A DNA stretch of 53,159 nucleotides from CAZXEJ01 sp964639895. Lineage in GTDB: Bacteria; Desulfobacterota_D; UBA1144; Nemesobacterales; JADFKM01. Positions 35,885-43,880 of the stretch are shown here, one piece after another. The position numbers and the translations under genes were made by a program. The notes beneath the pieces were generated by a model. The model was not told the DNA's origin and ran no database searches. It saw only the letters and a program-made list of their open reading frames with translations. Numbering within the stretch: the stretch's first letter is position 1; every line of letters begins with the position of its first letter. Location: assembly GCA_964639895.1 (NCBI GenBank), contig CAZXEJ010000012.1:1-53159 (forward strand), read 5' to 3'.

Positions 35885-35914
35885 TTGACAATTCGCACCT
35901 CCATCGTTTATATT
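35885..35914 (+). promoter_or_regulatory. Candidate sigma-70 promoter of the hrcA operon
   Basis: Perfect TTGACA (35885-35890), 18-nt spacer, TATATT (35909-35914), then GGAGGG (35921-35926) before the ATG at 35935. No CIRCE element (TTAGCACTC-N9-GAGTGCTAA) is visible here or before either dnaK. Confidence 0.6.
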
Positions 35915-35934
35915 TTCGTTGGAGGGTAGCGACC

Positions 35935-36966
35935 ATGGCCGTCACCGTTATGGACGACAGGGCCAAAACCATACTCGATCTGGTCGTGCGCAACTACATC
36001 AAGACCGGCGTGCCGGTGGGTTCGTTCGCCCTCGTCCGCGACTACAGGCTGCCCTGGAGTTCGGCCACCGTAAGGTACGTGATGGCTCATCTCTCTGAAC
36101 TGGGCTATCTGACCAAGCCGCATTCGTCGGCCGGGAGACTCCCCACCGAAAAGGGCATACGGTACTACATCGACTACCTGTTCACCAAGCCCCGTCTTCC
36201 CCGATACAAGCGCCTCTCCATCCGCAGGCGCTACATGAGGGTCGAGGGCACGCTTGAAGAGGTCGTAGCCGAGACGAGCTCCATTCTGTCGGACATCACC
36301 CATTTCGCTGGAATCGCAACGGTACCGAGGACCGATTTCATGACCATCAAGTCGGCCGAGCTGGTGAAGCTTTCCGAGGACCGGGTGCTGGTTATGTTCG
36401 TGCTAGAGGGAGGTATCACCGAGAAGACGCTCATACGGGTGGGCAGGCCTGTGCAGGCCGACATGCTCGAGCGGATGAGCCGTTACCTGAACGAGCTTGC
36501 CGTGGGGTTCACGATGGAGGAGTTCAAGCGCAAGGTGGTCAAGCAGATCAAGCATGAGAAAGAGGTCTACCGCATGCTGGTCGATAGCCTTGAGAGCATG
36601 GACGAACTGATGCGGAGGAAGACCCGTTCCAGCGTGTTCGTAAAAGGGCAGGGCACCATCTTCGACACCCCCGGTTTCGACGACCCGTCGCGGCTTCGCG
36701 ACCTTGTCAAAACTCTGGATGAGAAGGAGGTACTCTACGAGATACTCAACGTCGCCATGAAGGGCGACGGCGTCCGCGTGCTCGTTGGGAGCGCCAACGG
36801 CATCGTCGAGGGATGCAGCGTCATTGTGGCACCCTACGGCTTCGACAAGAGGAAGGGTACGGTCGGTGTTTTCGGACCCATGAGAATGGACTACTCGCAG
36901 GTGATCCCCATCGTCGAGTATACGGCAGGCGTGGTCAGTAACCTATTGGCTGAAGGAGGGTTGTAG
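35935..36966 (+). CDS. hrcA: Heat-inducible transcription repressor HrcA
   Basis: 343 residues. An N-terminal winged-helix domain (about 8-75: ILDLVVRNYIKTGVPVGS, SSATVRYVMAHLSELGYLTKPHSSAGRLPTEKGIRYYID) is followed by the GAF-like HrcA domain. The C-terminal end YGFDKRKGTVGVFGPMRMDYSQVIPIVEYTAG is diagnostic. HrcA normally binds CIRCE operators and is kept active by GroEL. No CIRCE is seen in this window, so the target may be elsewhere (for example groESL) or the operator may have diverged. It is the first gene of hrcA-grpE-dnaK-dnaJ. A shorter start at the second Met (codon 6) is possible. Confidence 0.96.
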   Translation: MAVTVMDDRAKTILDLVVRNYIKTGVPVGSFALVRDYRLPWSSATVRYVMAHLSELGYLTKPHSSAGRLPTEKGIRYYIDYLFTKPRLPRYKRLSIRRRYMRVEGTLEEVVAETSSILSDITHFAGIATVPRTDFMTIKSAELVKLSEDRVLVMFVLEGGITEKTLIRVGRPVQADMLERMSRYLNELAVGFTMEEFKRKVVKQIKHEKEVYRMLVDSLESMDELMRRKTRSSVFVKGQGTIFDTPGFDDPSRLRDLVKTLDEKEVLYEILNVAMKGDGVRVLVGSANGIVEGCSVIVAPYGFDKRKGTVGVFGPMRMDYSQVIPIVEYTAGVVSNLLAEGGL

Positions 36967-36971
36967 GTGCC

Positions 36972-37754
36972 ATGGTTGACAGGGAAAAGACGAAGAGGAG
37001 GAGCGGAGACAATACGAGGTCCTTGTCCGAGGACGAAAACGCTGAGCGAGTGACCGCCGACGGGGCCGACGGCGAGGGTCAGAGTGAGGCGGAGGAGGCC
37101 CGCTCCACGAACGGGGCCGATGCCGGAAGTGGAGCCGCGGCATCCGGAGGCGGAGTAGAGGAGAAAACCGACCTCGAAGAGGCCGGGCGCAAAGATGAGG
37201 GCGTCTCGGCCGATGAACCCGGGCTCGTCGACGAAGAGGGCACGACGGAGGCCGAGCTCACCCGTCAGCTGGACGAGCTGCGGAAGAGCTACGACGAGCT
37301 GCGGGACCGCTACATAAGGCTGGTAGCCGACTTCGACAACTACAAGAAGCGCGTTGCCAAGGAGAAGGCCGACATCATGGCCTACGGTAACGAGGAACTC
37401 ATCAAGGAGTTGCTCGGCGTCCTTGACAACCTCGAGAGGGCCATTGAGCACGCGCCCCAAGAGGAGACTGAACCCGTGCTTGTGACGGGGATAAAGCTCG
37501 TTCACCGACAACTTCTCTCTACGCTAGAGAAGTTCGGCGTCAAGCCGATCAAAGTCGCTGCGGGCGACAAGTTCGATCCCCGCTACCACCATGCCATAGA
37601 TCACGTCGAGGCCGCTGAGATCACCCCCGGGCTTGTTCTTTCCGAGATATTGAAGGGTTACATGCTGAAAGACAAGCTTCTGCGTCCCTCCCTGGTGGCT
37701 GTCTCGAAGGCCAAGCCGGAAGAGGAATCGGCCGAGGATAAGGGAGACAGCTGA
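36972..37754 (+). CDS. grpE: Nucleotide exchange factor GrpE with long acidic N-terminus
   Basis: 260 residues, longer than the usual about 190-200. The first roughly 85 residues are hydrophilic and rich in Glu, Asp, Gly and Ala, and are probably disordered. A long coiled coil follows (ELTRQLDELRKSYDELRDRY), then the conserved head: RLVADFDNYKKRVAKEK, LLGVLDNLERAI, LVTGIKLVHRQLLSTLEKFGV, FDPRYHHAI and the C-terminal LKGYMLKDKLLRPSLVAVSK. It exchanges nucleotide on DnaK. It lies 5 nt after hrcA and 79 nt before dnaK copy 2; the gap holds an AT-rich stretch. Confidence 0.95.
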   Translation: MVDREKTKRRSGDNTRSLSEDENAERVTADGADGEGQSEAEEARSTNGADAGSGAAASGGGVEEKTDLEEAGRKDEGVSADEPGLVDEEGTTEAELTRQLDELRKSYDELRDRYIRLVADFDNYKKRVAKEKADIMAYGNEELIKELLGVLDNLERAIEHAPQEETEPVLVTGIKLVHRQLLSTLEKFGVKPIKVAAGDKFDPRYHHAIDHVEAAEITPGLVLSEILKGYMLKDKLLRPSLVAVSKAKPEEESAEDKGDS

Positions 37755-37759
37755 TTTTA

Positions 37760-37776
37760 TAGTAAAATTTAGTAAA
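37760..37776 (+). promoter_or_regulatory. AT-rich direct repeat TAGTAAA before dnaK copy 2
   Basis: TAGTAAA occurs at 37760-37766 and 37770-37776, one helical turn (10 bp) apart, inside the only AT-rich patch of the operon. It could be a protein-binding site or part of an internal promoter. No clear -35/-10 pair is seen. Confidence 0.3.
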
Positions 37777-37833
37777 GTCCGCTTAAGAGTGCGTACTCCG
37801 CGGCAAAGGTCCAGGGGGTAAGGGAGAAAAGGT

Positions 37834-39669
37834 ATGGCAATCTTGGGAATCGATCTTGGAACGACCAACTCGTGCGTGGCCGTCGTCGAGCCGGAAGGCC
37901 CGGTGGTGATTCCGAACGAGGAGGGCAGCAGAATAACACCCTCGGTGGTGGCCTTCACGGAGGATGGCACCCGCTACTCCGGTCCAGTGGCTAAGCGGCA
38001 GGCCACCGTGAACCCGCAGAGCACGGTTACGGCCGTCAAGAGGCTCATCGGCCGCAGCTTCGATTCGCCCGAGATAGCCAAGGCCCGGCAGATGTGTCCC
38101 TACAAGATAGTGCCCGGTCCCTCGGGTGATGCCTGGGTTGAGATAAACGACAAGCTCTACAGTCCCGAGGAGATTTCGGCGATAATTCTAGAGAAGATGA
38201 AGAAGGTCGCCGAGGAGTACCTCGGCTACGAGGTTACGAAGGCCGTCATCACCGTTCCCGCCCACTTCAACGACCGGCAGCGCCAGGCCACGAAGGACGC
38301 CGGCCGGATAGCCGGTTTCGAAGTGAAACGCATAATCAACGAGCCCACCGCAGCGGCGCTGGCCTACGGCTTCGATCAGGGCGAGAACATCAAGGTGGCG
38401 GTGTTTGATCTGGGTGGAGGCACTTTCGACATCTCCATCCTCGACATGTCACAAGGCGTATACGACGTCAAGGCCACAAGCGGCGATACCTTCCTGGGAG
38501 GTGTCGATTTCGACCAGCGACTGGTCGAATACATTCTCGAGCAGTTCAAGCGCGAGACAAACATCGATCTCACCACCGACCGCATGGCGCTGCAGCGTAT
38601 AAAGGAGACGGCCGAGAGGGCCAAGCACGAGCTCTCGACTCAGGAGGAGACCCAGATCAGTCTGCCCTTCATAGCCGTGGACGCAGACGGCCCGAAGCAT
38701 CTCAACCTTTCCATTACCCGTGCCCAGTTCGAGGAGATGGTCGAGGACCTGATAGAGAGGCTGCGGACGCCTTGCGAGAAGGTTCTCGAGGACGCCGGTC
38801 TGAGTCCGGAAGATATAGACGAAGTGGTGCTGGTGGGGGGGATGACCCGCATGCCCAGGGTCAGGGAGAAGGTGAAGGAGATATTCCACCGAGAGCCCCT
38901 CCAGACCATAAACCCGGACGAGGTGGTGGCAATAGGGGCCGCCATACAGGCCGCCGTCATCGAAGGCAAGGTGGATGAGGTGCTGCTTCTCGACGTCGTA
39001 CCGCTCTCGCTCGGCGTCGAGACCAAGGGCGGAATCTTCACCCCCATAATCCCGCGCAATACGACCATTCCCACCCGCAGGAGCAGGATATTCACGACGG
39101 CCTTCGACAACCAGGAGTTCGTGAGCGTACACGTGCTCCAGGGCGAGAGGGAGATGGCCGCGGACAACATATCCCTCGCCCGCTTCGAGCTGGTCGGCAT
39201 ACCACCCGCCCCCCGTGGTATTCCTCAGATCGAGGTTACGTTCGAGATAGACGCCGACGGCATCGTCAACGTATCGGCCAAGGATCTGGGCACGGGCAAG
39301 AGCCAAGAGGTGCAGATCCATCCCTCAGGCGGGTTGAGTGAGGACGAGATCGAGCGGATCATCGAGGAGAGCAGAAGGTACAAGGACGAGGACAGGATGC
39401 GGCGCAAGCTGGTCGAGCTCAAGAACGAAGCCGAGGGCGTGTTGTTCTCGGTCACCAGGACGCTCAACATCTATGCCGGAAAGATGGACGAAGAGATGAA
39501 AGAGGGGATCGAGCGCGCCAAGGAGGAGCTCGCCACGGTCCTCAAAGAGAGCAACGATGCGACCGAGATACGTTCTGCTCTGAGCAAACTGCAGGAGCTT
39601 TCCTACAAGTTCGCACGCGCCATCTATTCGTCCGACGTCAAGGCCGACGCCGAAAAGGGACAGCAGTGA
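37834..39669 (+). CDS. dnaK: Chaperone DnaK (copy 2, hrcA operon)
   Basis: 611 residues, complete Hsp70 with GIDLGTTNSCVAVVEPEG, VFDLGGGTFDISIL, VLVGGMTRMPRVREKV and the linker EVLLLDVVPLSLGVET. It differs from copy 1 throughout and has a shorter lid and tail, ending DVKADAEKGQQ without the VIDAEF-type terminus; the tail may affect client or co-chaperone choice. AGGGAGAAAAGG before the ATG is a good ribosome-binding region. It lies with grpE and dnaJ in the standard order hrcA-grpE-dnaK-dnaJ, so it is the copy that evolved within a full chaperone set. A paralogue of the copy at 29059-30984, not a recent duplicate. Confidence 0.97.
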   Translation: MAILGIDLGTTNSCVAVVEPEGPVVIPNEEGSRITPSVVAFTEDGTRYSGPVAKRQATVNPQSTVTAVKRLIGRSFDSPEIAKARQMCPYKIVPGPSGDAWVEINDKLYSPEEISAIILEKMKKVAEEYLGYEVTKAVITVPAHFNDRQRQATKDAGRIAGFEVKRIINEPTAAALAYGFDQGENIKVAVFDLGGGTFDISILDMSQGVYDVKATSGDTFLGGVDFDQRLVEYILEQFKRETNIDLTTDRMALQRIKETAERAKHELSTQEETQISLPFIAVDADGPKHLNLSITRAQFEEMVEDLIERLRTPCEKVLEDAGLSPEDIDEVVLVGGMTRMPRVREKVKEIFHREPLQTINPDEVVAIGAAIQAAVIEGKVDEVLLLDVVPLSLGVETKGGIFTPIIPRNTTIPTRRSRIFTTAFDNQEFVSVHVLQGEREMAADNISLARFELVGIPPAPRGIPQIEVTFEIDADGIVNVSAKDLGTGKSQEVQIHPSGGLSEDEIERIIEESRRYKDEDRMRRKLVELKNEAEGVLFSVTRTLNIYAGKMDEEMKEGIERAKEELATVLKESNDATEIRSALSKLQELSYKFARAIYSSDVKADAEKGQQ

Positions 39670-39698
39670 CGGGGTGATCCCCCTCCAGGGGAAACGAG

Positions 39699-40805
39699 AT
39701 GAACAAGGACCTCTACGCCGTACTGGGTTTGGACAGGCATTCAACGCAGGAAGAGATCAAGAAGGCTTACAGGAAGCTTGCCTTCGAGTACCATCCGGAC
39801 CGCAACCCTGGGAATGCCGAGGCCGAAAGGAAGCTCAAGGAGATCAACGAGGCGTACGAGGTGCTTGGCGATCCGGAGAAGCGGGCCCAGTACGACAGCC
39901 TCCTGCAGTTGCGGACCGACGGTCTCTTCGGCGAGGGGGCGGTCGGCGGTGGGTTCGCCTCGCTTTTCGAGGACCTGTTCGGAGAGCTTTTCAACGTTGC
40001 GCGCCGCCGCCACGGCTCCGAACGCGGCCGCGACCTTAGGTTCGACCTCGATATCGAACTCGAAGAGGCCGCCTTCGGCACGGAAAAGGAGATCACGGTC
40101 CCACGTCGCGAACCTTGTGGAGAATGCTCGGGTCTGGGGGCTACGGAGGCGGGACGCCAGTCATGCGCCGAATGCGGTGGAAGGGGGGTTATAACCTACA
40201 AGGAAGGCGTGTTCGCCGTCCGCCGCACTTGCCCTGCGTGCGAAGGTAGGGGGTTCAGGGTTGTGACGCCGTGCCGTGCGTGTGAGGGCAAGGGGTTCGT
40301 GGTGGTTAAGAGAAGGTTGAAGGTGAAGGTGCCACCGGGGATTGACAGCGGAATGCGTCTTAAGATGAGGGGCGAGGGGGAGGTGGGCACGGGAGGCGGC
40401 CCCCGAGGAGACCTCTACATCAACATCCACATTCAGGAGCACCCCTTCTTCAAGCGGGACGGGCTGGACGTCTACTGTACTGTTCCCATAACGTTCGAGG
40501 AGGCGGCGCTGGGAGCCGAGATAGAGATTCCCACGCTCGAGGGTAAGGGCTCGATCGACATCCCTCCCGGCACCCAACCCGGCGAGGTGTTCAGGCTGGA
40601 GGGCCGGGGCATACCCAGCCTCGAGGCCGGACACGCCCGACGAGGTGATCTATTCGTGACCATTGACGTCGAGGTGCCCACCGCCCTGGACGAGAACCAA
40701 AAGGACCTCATCCGCAGGCTCGGACAGAGCGGCTCCTCTTCGTCGAACGCTCCCCGCACTTCGCGGTGGAGGAAGGCGTTCGAGGAACGTTACAAATCAC
40801 GCTGA
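39699..40805 (+). CDS. dnaJ: Chaperone DnaJ
   Basis: 368 residues, full type-I J protein. The J domain (about 4-68) has the essential HPD (YHPDRNPG). A short G/F-like stretch follows (DGLFGEGAVGGGFASLF). All four zinc-finger repeats are present: CGECSGLG, CAECGGRG, CPACEGRG and CRACEGKG. The C-terminal client-binding domains show RLKVKVPPGIDSGMRLKMRGEG and DIPPGTQPGEVFRLEGRGIP. It is the only dnaJ in the window and may serve both DnaK copies. It ends the hrcA operon and converges on panD. Confidence 0.97.
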   Translation: MNKDLYAVLGLDRHSTQEEIKKAYRKLAFEYHPDRNPGNAEAERKLKEINEAYEVLGDPEKRAQYDSLLQLRTDGLFGEGAVGGGFASLFEDLFGELFNVARRRHGSERGRDLRFDLDIELEEAAFGTEKEITVPRREPCGECSGLGATEAGRQSCAECGGRGVITYKEGVFAVRRTCPACEGRGFRVVTPCRACEGKGFVVVKRRLKVKVPPGIDSGMRLKMRGEGEVGTGGGPRGDLYINIHIQEHPFFKRDGLDVYCTVPITFEEAALGAEIEIPTLEGKGSIDIPPGTQPGEVFRLEGRGIPSLEAGHARRGDLFVTIDVEVPTALDENQKDLIRRLGQSGSSSSNAPRTSRWRKAFEERYKSR

Positions 40806-41174
40806 TAGGGGTCTGAATCGCTTTGCGGCATCGGACGAGGCGACGGCGCCGTGCCGTGGTTGAACCTCTACTGTATGGGGCACCCATTTGCGCACTGTGA
40901 CTCGGGGAGAGGCCCCCCTTTGCCTTACCTGGGAAGGAGCAGGTACGGTTTGGCGCAAGCCAACTGGGAGTAGGGGACGGATAATTGCGTGTTTGGAGTG
41001 AGCTGCCCCGCGAGGGGAAGATGAAGTGTCCGGTCAAGGCCTGAGGGATCCGGTGCGTCCTTTTCTTGGTGGTGAGTAACGCTCTACCGGCGCAAATATC
41101 TATAACGTGCCACATGTGTGAGGGTGGGGCCGTAAAGGGGGGCCGGATACGCCTCTGGCGGTGGTTGCTTCTTC
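40806..41174. other. Convergent spacer between dnaJ and panD
   Basis: 369 nt without a gene. The minus strand, downstream of panD, is C-rich (26 C against 10 G for 40961-41020 read on that strand). A small hairpin TTGGC-GCAA-GCCAA lies at 40950-40963 and a weaker stem TACCT...AGGTA just before it. No canonical intrinsic terminator is visible. Confidence 0.55.
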
Positions 41175-41579
41175 CTAGGCACCCTTGGCGGTTGCTATTT
41201 CGAGCCTGCCATTGGTCGCGTGACCTTTTACTTCTCGGATGTTATTGTTCTCGTCGACGTATACGAGCTTAGGTACGTGCCGCTCGCACTCGTCTTCCTC
41301 GTAGGATGAGAAACTCGCTATTATCAACGTATCGCCTTCTTTGGCCAAGTGTGCAGCGGCCCCGTTTGCGCAAATCACCCTTGAGCCGCGCTCACCCTCG
41401 ATTACGTACGTGATGAACCTGTAGCCGTTCGTTATGTTGAATATATGTACCTGCTCATACTCCACCAGGTCGGCCGCTTCCATGATATCTTTGTCGATGG
41501 TAAGGCTGCCTTCGTATTCAAGGTTGGCTTCGGTAACGACTGCGCGATGGATCTTCGACTTCAGTAGGGTTCTCTGCAT
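41175..41579 (-). CDS. panD: Aspartate 1-decarboxylase
   Basis: 134 residues. Makes beta-alanine for pantothenate from aspartate. It is synthesised as a proenzyme that cleaves itself between Gly24 and Ser25 in EYEGSLTID to form the pyruvoyl group; both residues are present, as are the conserved Lys9 region (LLKSKIHRAVVTEANL), NGYRFITYVIEGERGS and CANGAAAHLAKEGDTLII. A near-perfect AAGGAGG ribosome-binding site lies just upstream. It is the last gene of panB-panC-panD, starting 10 nt after the panC stop. Confidence 0.97.
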   Translation of the reverse strand: MQRTLLKSKIHRAVVTEANLEYEGSLTIDKDIMEAADLVEYEQVHIFNITNGYRFITYVIEGERGSRVICANGAAAHLAKEGDTLIIASFSSYEEDECERHVPKLVYVDENNNIREVKGHATNGRLEIATAKGA

Positions 41580-41589
41580 CGTAACCTCC

Positions 41590-42429
41590 TTAGAGCCTGA
41601 TGTTGTCGATCAATCTCGTGCCTCCCAATCTCAGCGCCAGGGCCACTACGTCGCCGGGGCGAGCCCTCTTGCGGGTCTCGAGCGTCCGGGGGTCGCAGAT
41701 CCGCAGGTAGTCGATTTGGGTCAACCCCCGGCTCCGCAACACCTCGGTACCCACGGCTTCGAGCGCGGCAGCGTCGGTGGTTCCGTTCAGGAACTCCTCC
41801 CTTACGCGGCTCAACGCCTCATACAGGGCCGCCGCGCGCCTTCTCCCTTCCTTGTCCAGGTAGCCGTTACGCGAGCTCATGGCGAGGCCGTCTTCCTCTC
41901 TCTCTACGGGATGGGGCTCGATTCGGATGTCGAGATTGAGATCCCTCACCATGGTCTCGATGATCCTCAGTTGCTGGTAGTCCTTCTCGCCGAACACCGC
42001 CACGTGGGGTTTGACGATGTTAAATAGCTTGAGTACAACCGTCGCCACTCCGCGGAAGTGGCCAGGGCGGAATGGACCGCAGAGGTGGCGCTGGAGTTTC
42101 GTGACCTCGACATAGGTCTGGAATCCTTCCGGATACATCTCGGCCGCCTCAGGGACGAACGCCACATCGACGCCAAGGGCGTCCAGCAGCGCGATATCAT
42201 CTTCAACTCGTCGGGGATAGGAATCGAAGTCCTCGTTGGGGGCGAACTGGGTGGGGTTTACGAATATGCTCACCACGGTGACGTCACTCATGCCGGAGGC
42301 GTGTCTTACCAGGTTGAGGTGACCCTCGTGGAGGGCACCCATCGTGGGTACCAGCGCTATGGTCCTTCCCTCGAGCCTTAAGCCCTCGGCGAGCCGTTGC
42401 ATCTCTGAAATGGACTCCACTCTACGCAT
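41590..42429 (-). CDS. panC: Pantothenate synthetase
   Basis: 279 residues. Joins pantoate and beta-alanine with ATP to form pantothenate. Nucleotidyltransferase HxGH motif at 34-37 in PTMGALHEGHLNL, followed by VSIFVNPTQFAPNEDFDSYPR, FRPGHFRGVATVVLKLFNIVKP, FGEKDYQQL and the KMSKS-like region AMSSRNGYLD. The start is ATG 42429, 4 nt after the panB stop and at the family N-terminus; the frame is open further upstream into panB but that is not used. Product of the middle gene of a complete pan operon. Confidence 0.97.
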   Translation of the reverse strand: MRRVESISEMQRLAEGLRLEGRTIALVPTMGALHEGHLNLVRHASGMSDVTVVSIFVNPTQFAPNEDFDSYPRRVEDDIALLDALGVDVAFVPEAAEMYPEGFQTYVEVTKLQRHLCGPFRPGHFRGVATVVLKLFNIVKPHVAVFGEKDYQQLRIIETMVRDLNLDIRIEPHPVEREEDGLAMSSRNGYLDKEGRRRAAALYEALSRVREEFLNGTTDAAALEAVGTEVLRSRGLTQIDYLRICDPRTLETRKRARPGDVVALALRLGGTRLIDNIRL

Positions 42430-42433
42430 GGCG

Positions 42434-43297
42434 CTAATCGTAGCAGTTCTCGGGTCCGGGGAACTGGCCCTCACGAACCTCGCATGCGTATTGCTCGACG
42501 GCTTCCAGTATTACCTTCCGAACGTCGGCGTATCGCTTTACGAACCTCGGTACCGGTCCGACCGTAAACCCCACCAGGTCGTGCAGGACCAGTACCTGTC
42601 CATCGCAGTCCGGACCGGCTCCTATCCCTATCGTGGGTATGCCGACGGCGGCCGTTATATCGGCCGCCAACGCGCGGGGTATGCTTTCGAGGACGAGTGA
42701 GAACGCACCGGCTTGTTCGATCGCCTCGGCTAGCGCACGGAGCCTGCCGGCATTCTCCTCGGTGCGTCCCTGTACGCGGTAGCCGCCCATTACGTGGATG
42801 GACTGGGGGCACAGCCCAATGTGTCCCATCACGGGTATGCCGGATCCCACCAGCGCCCGTACCGTGTCCAGGTCGCGCTCGTTCACCTCCAGCTTTACGG
42901 CCACTGCACCGGTTTCCTTGAGAAAGCGGCCTGCATTGCGCAGGGCGTCGGCCTTGGAAGCCTGGTAGGACATGAACGGCATATCGGCCACGACGGCGGC
43001 ACGTCTTACGGCGCGGCTCACCATGGAGGTATGGTAGACCATCTCGTCCATCGTGACCCCCAGCGTGTCGGGCCTGCCCTGTACCACGTTGCCCAATGAG
43101 TCGCCCACCAGCACCACATCGACACCGGCTTCGTCCACCACCGAGGCCGTAGGTGCATCGTAAGCGGTCACCATCACGATCTTTTCCGCCTTGCCCTTGC
43201 GGGCACGCAGTTGCGGGACGGTGACCCGACCCCTTGCGGACGCAGGACCGCCCGAAGCGGTGGAATCGGGTGTCGAGGTGGAAGGTGAGATGCTCAC
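42434..43297 (-). CDS. panB: 3-methyl-2-oxobutanoate hydroxymethyltransferase
   Basis: About 287 residues. Adds a hydroxymethyl group from methylene-THF to ketoisovalerate, the first step towards pantothenate. The core starts at TVPQLRARKGKAEKIVMVTAYDAP and holds VLVGDSLGNVVQG, the metal-site residues in VAVKLEVNE, PVMGHIGLCPQS, LESIPRALA and GIGAGPDCDGQVLV with the catalytic Glu region. GTG 43297 is chosen (GGAG about 10 nt upstream). It gives an N-terminal extension of about 25 residues rich in Ser/Thr/Pro; a start nearer TVPQL (GTG about 43225) cannot be excluded. Confidence 0.93.
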   Translation of the reverse strand: MSISPSTSTPDSTASGGPASARGRVTVPQLRARKGKAEKIVMVTAYDAPTASVVDEAGVDVVLVGDSLGNVVQGRPDTLGVTMDEMVYHTSMVSRAVRRAAVVADMPFMSYQASKADALRNAGRFLKETGAVAVKLEVNERDLDTVRALVGSGIPVMGHIGLCPQSIHVMGGYRVQGRTEENAGRLRALAEAIEQAGAFSLVLESIPRALAADITAAVGIPTIGIGAGPDCDGQVLVLHDLVGFTVGPVPRFVKRYADVRKVILEAVEQYACEVREGQFPGPENCYD

Positions 43298-43434
43298 TAG
43301 GTACGGCTCCAGTTCCGTCCCGAAGGGGGTTTTGGATCGTCTATACGGGCGTCCCGGTCCATTGCGAGAATCCAGGCACCCTCGGTCGCGTGCCGGTGCC
43401 ACGCTGGGCCCCTTGCACGTGAAAAGACGTTTAT

Positions 43435-43463
43435 AATCTAAATGGGGATAGACGCCTTGTCAA
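43435..43463 (-). promoter_or_regulatory. Sigma-70 promoter of the panBCD operon
   Basis: On the minus strand a perfect TTGACA (43463-43458), 17-nt spacer, TAGATT (43440-43435). The 5' leader to panB would be about 130 nt; no known riboswitch motif was recognised in it. Confidence 0.6.
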
Positions 43464-43880
43464 TCGAAAAGGGCCCTGCAGGAGAGACGGCCTCTCGCAC
43501 GTGCGAACGGCGCAAGGTTTCCCGTTGCCCTCTTCTACGAGGTGCTGGTCCTCTGGAGACCGGAGGGGGGTTGGGCGCTTGTGAGATGGAGTTGTTGTCT
43601 ACGTGAGCGAAAGCGAGGGGAGGGAGCGGCGGATGCGTTCTCGTAGCCGATAGGGGTTGGGCGTGTCGACCGGTGGTGTATGGGTGGGTGGCGGGGTTGC
43701 GGTGCAAACAATGCATGGGCCGGGCCGCGGGGCGGGTAGCGGGTGCCAGGCGCGGCGTACCCTATCCGAGCGCTTTGCTGGGTCCACGGTGATGGGGTTT
43801 CCAATGTCGATTGCTCGTGCGGCCCGGGGGATATTCGGTCCATAGGGCACGACTTCGAGTCGTCATCGTCCTGTGGGAGT
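43464..43880. other. Spacer between rlpA and panB
   Basis: 417 nt without a credible gene, downstream of rlpA on the minus strand. Read on that strand it is strongly C-rich and G-poor (28 C against 11 G for 43621-43680). I see no hairpin with a T-run. Confidence 0.55.

Noticed and set aside
35857..37833. CIRCE operator before hrcA, grpE or dnaK copy 2
   Set aside because: No TTAGCACTC-N9-GAGTGCTAA or close variant; GAGTGCGTACTC at 37786-37797 is only a short palindrome with a 4-nt centre.
40918..40964. GGGAAGGAGCAGG segment resembling the SRP RNA (4.5S) apical loop
   Set aside because: The nearly invariant GGUCCGGAAGGAAGCAGCC core is not present and the flanks do not pair as the long SRP rod; likely chance.
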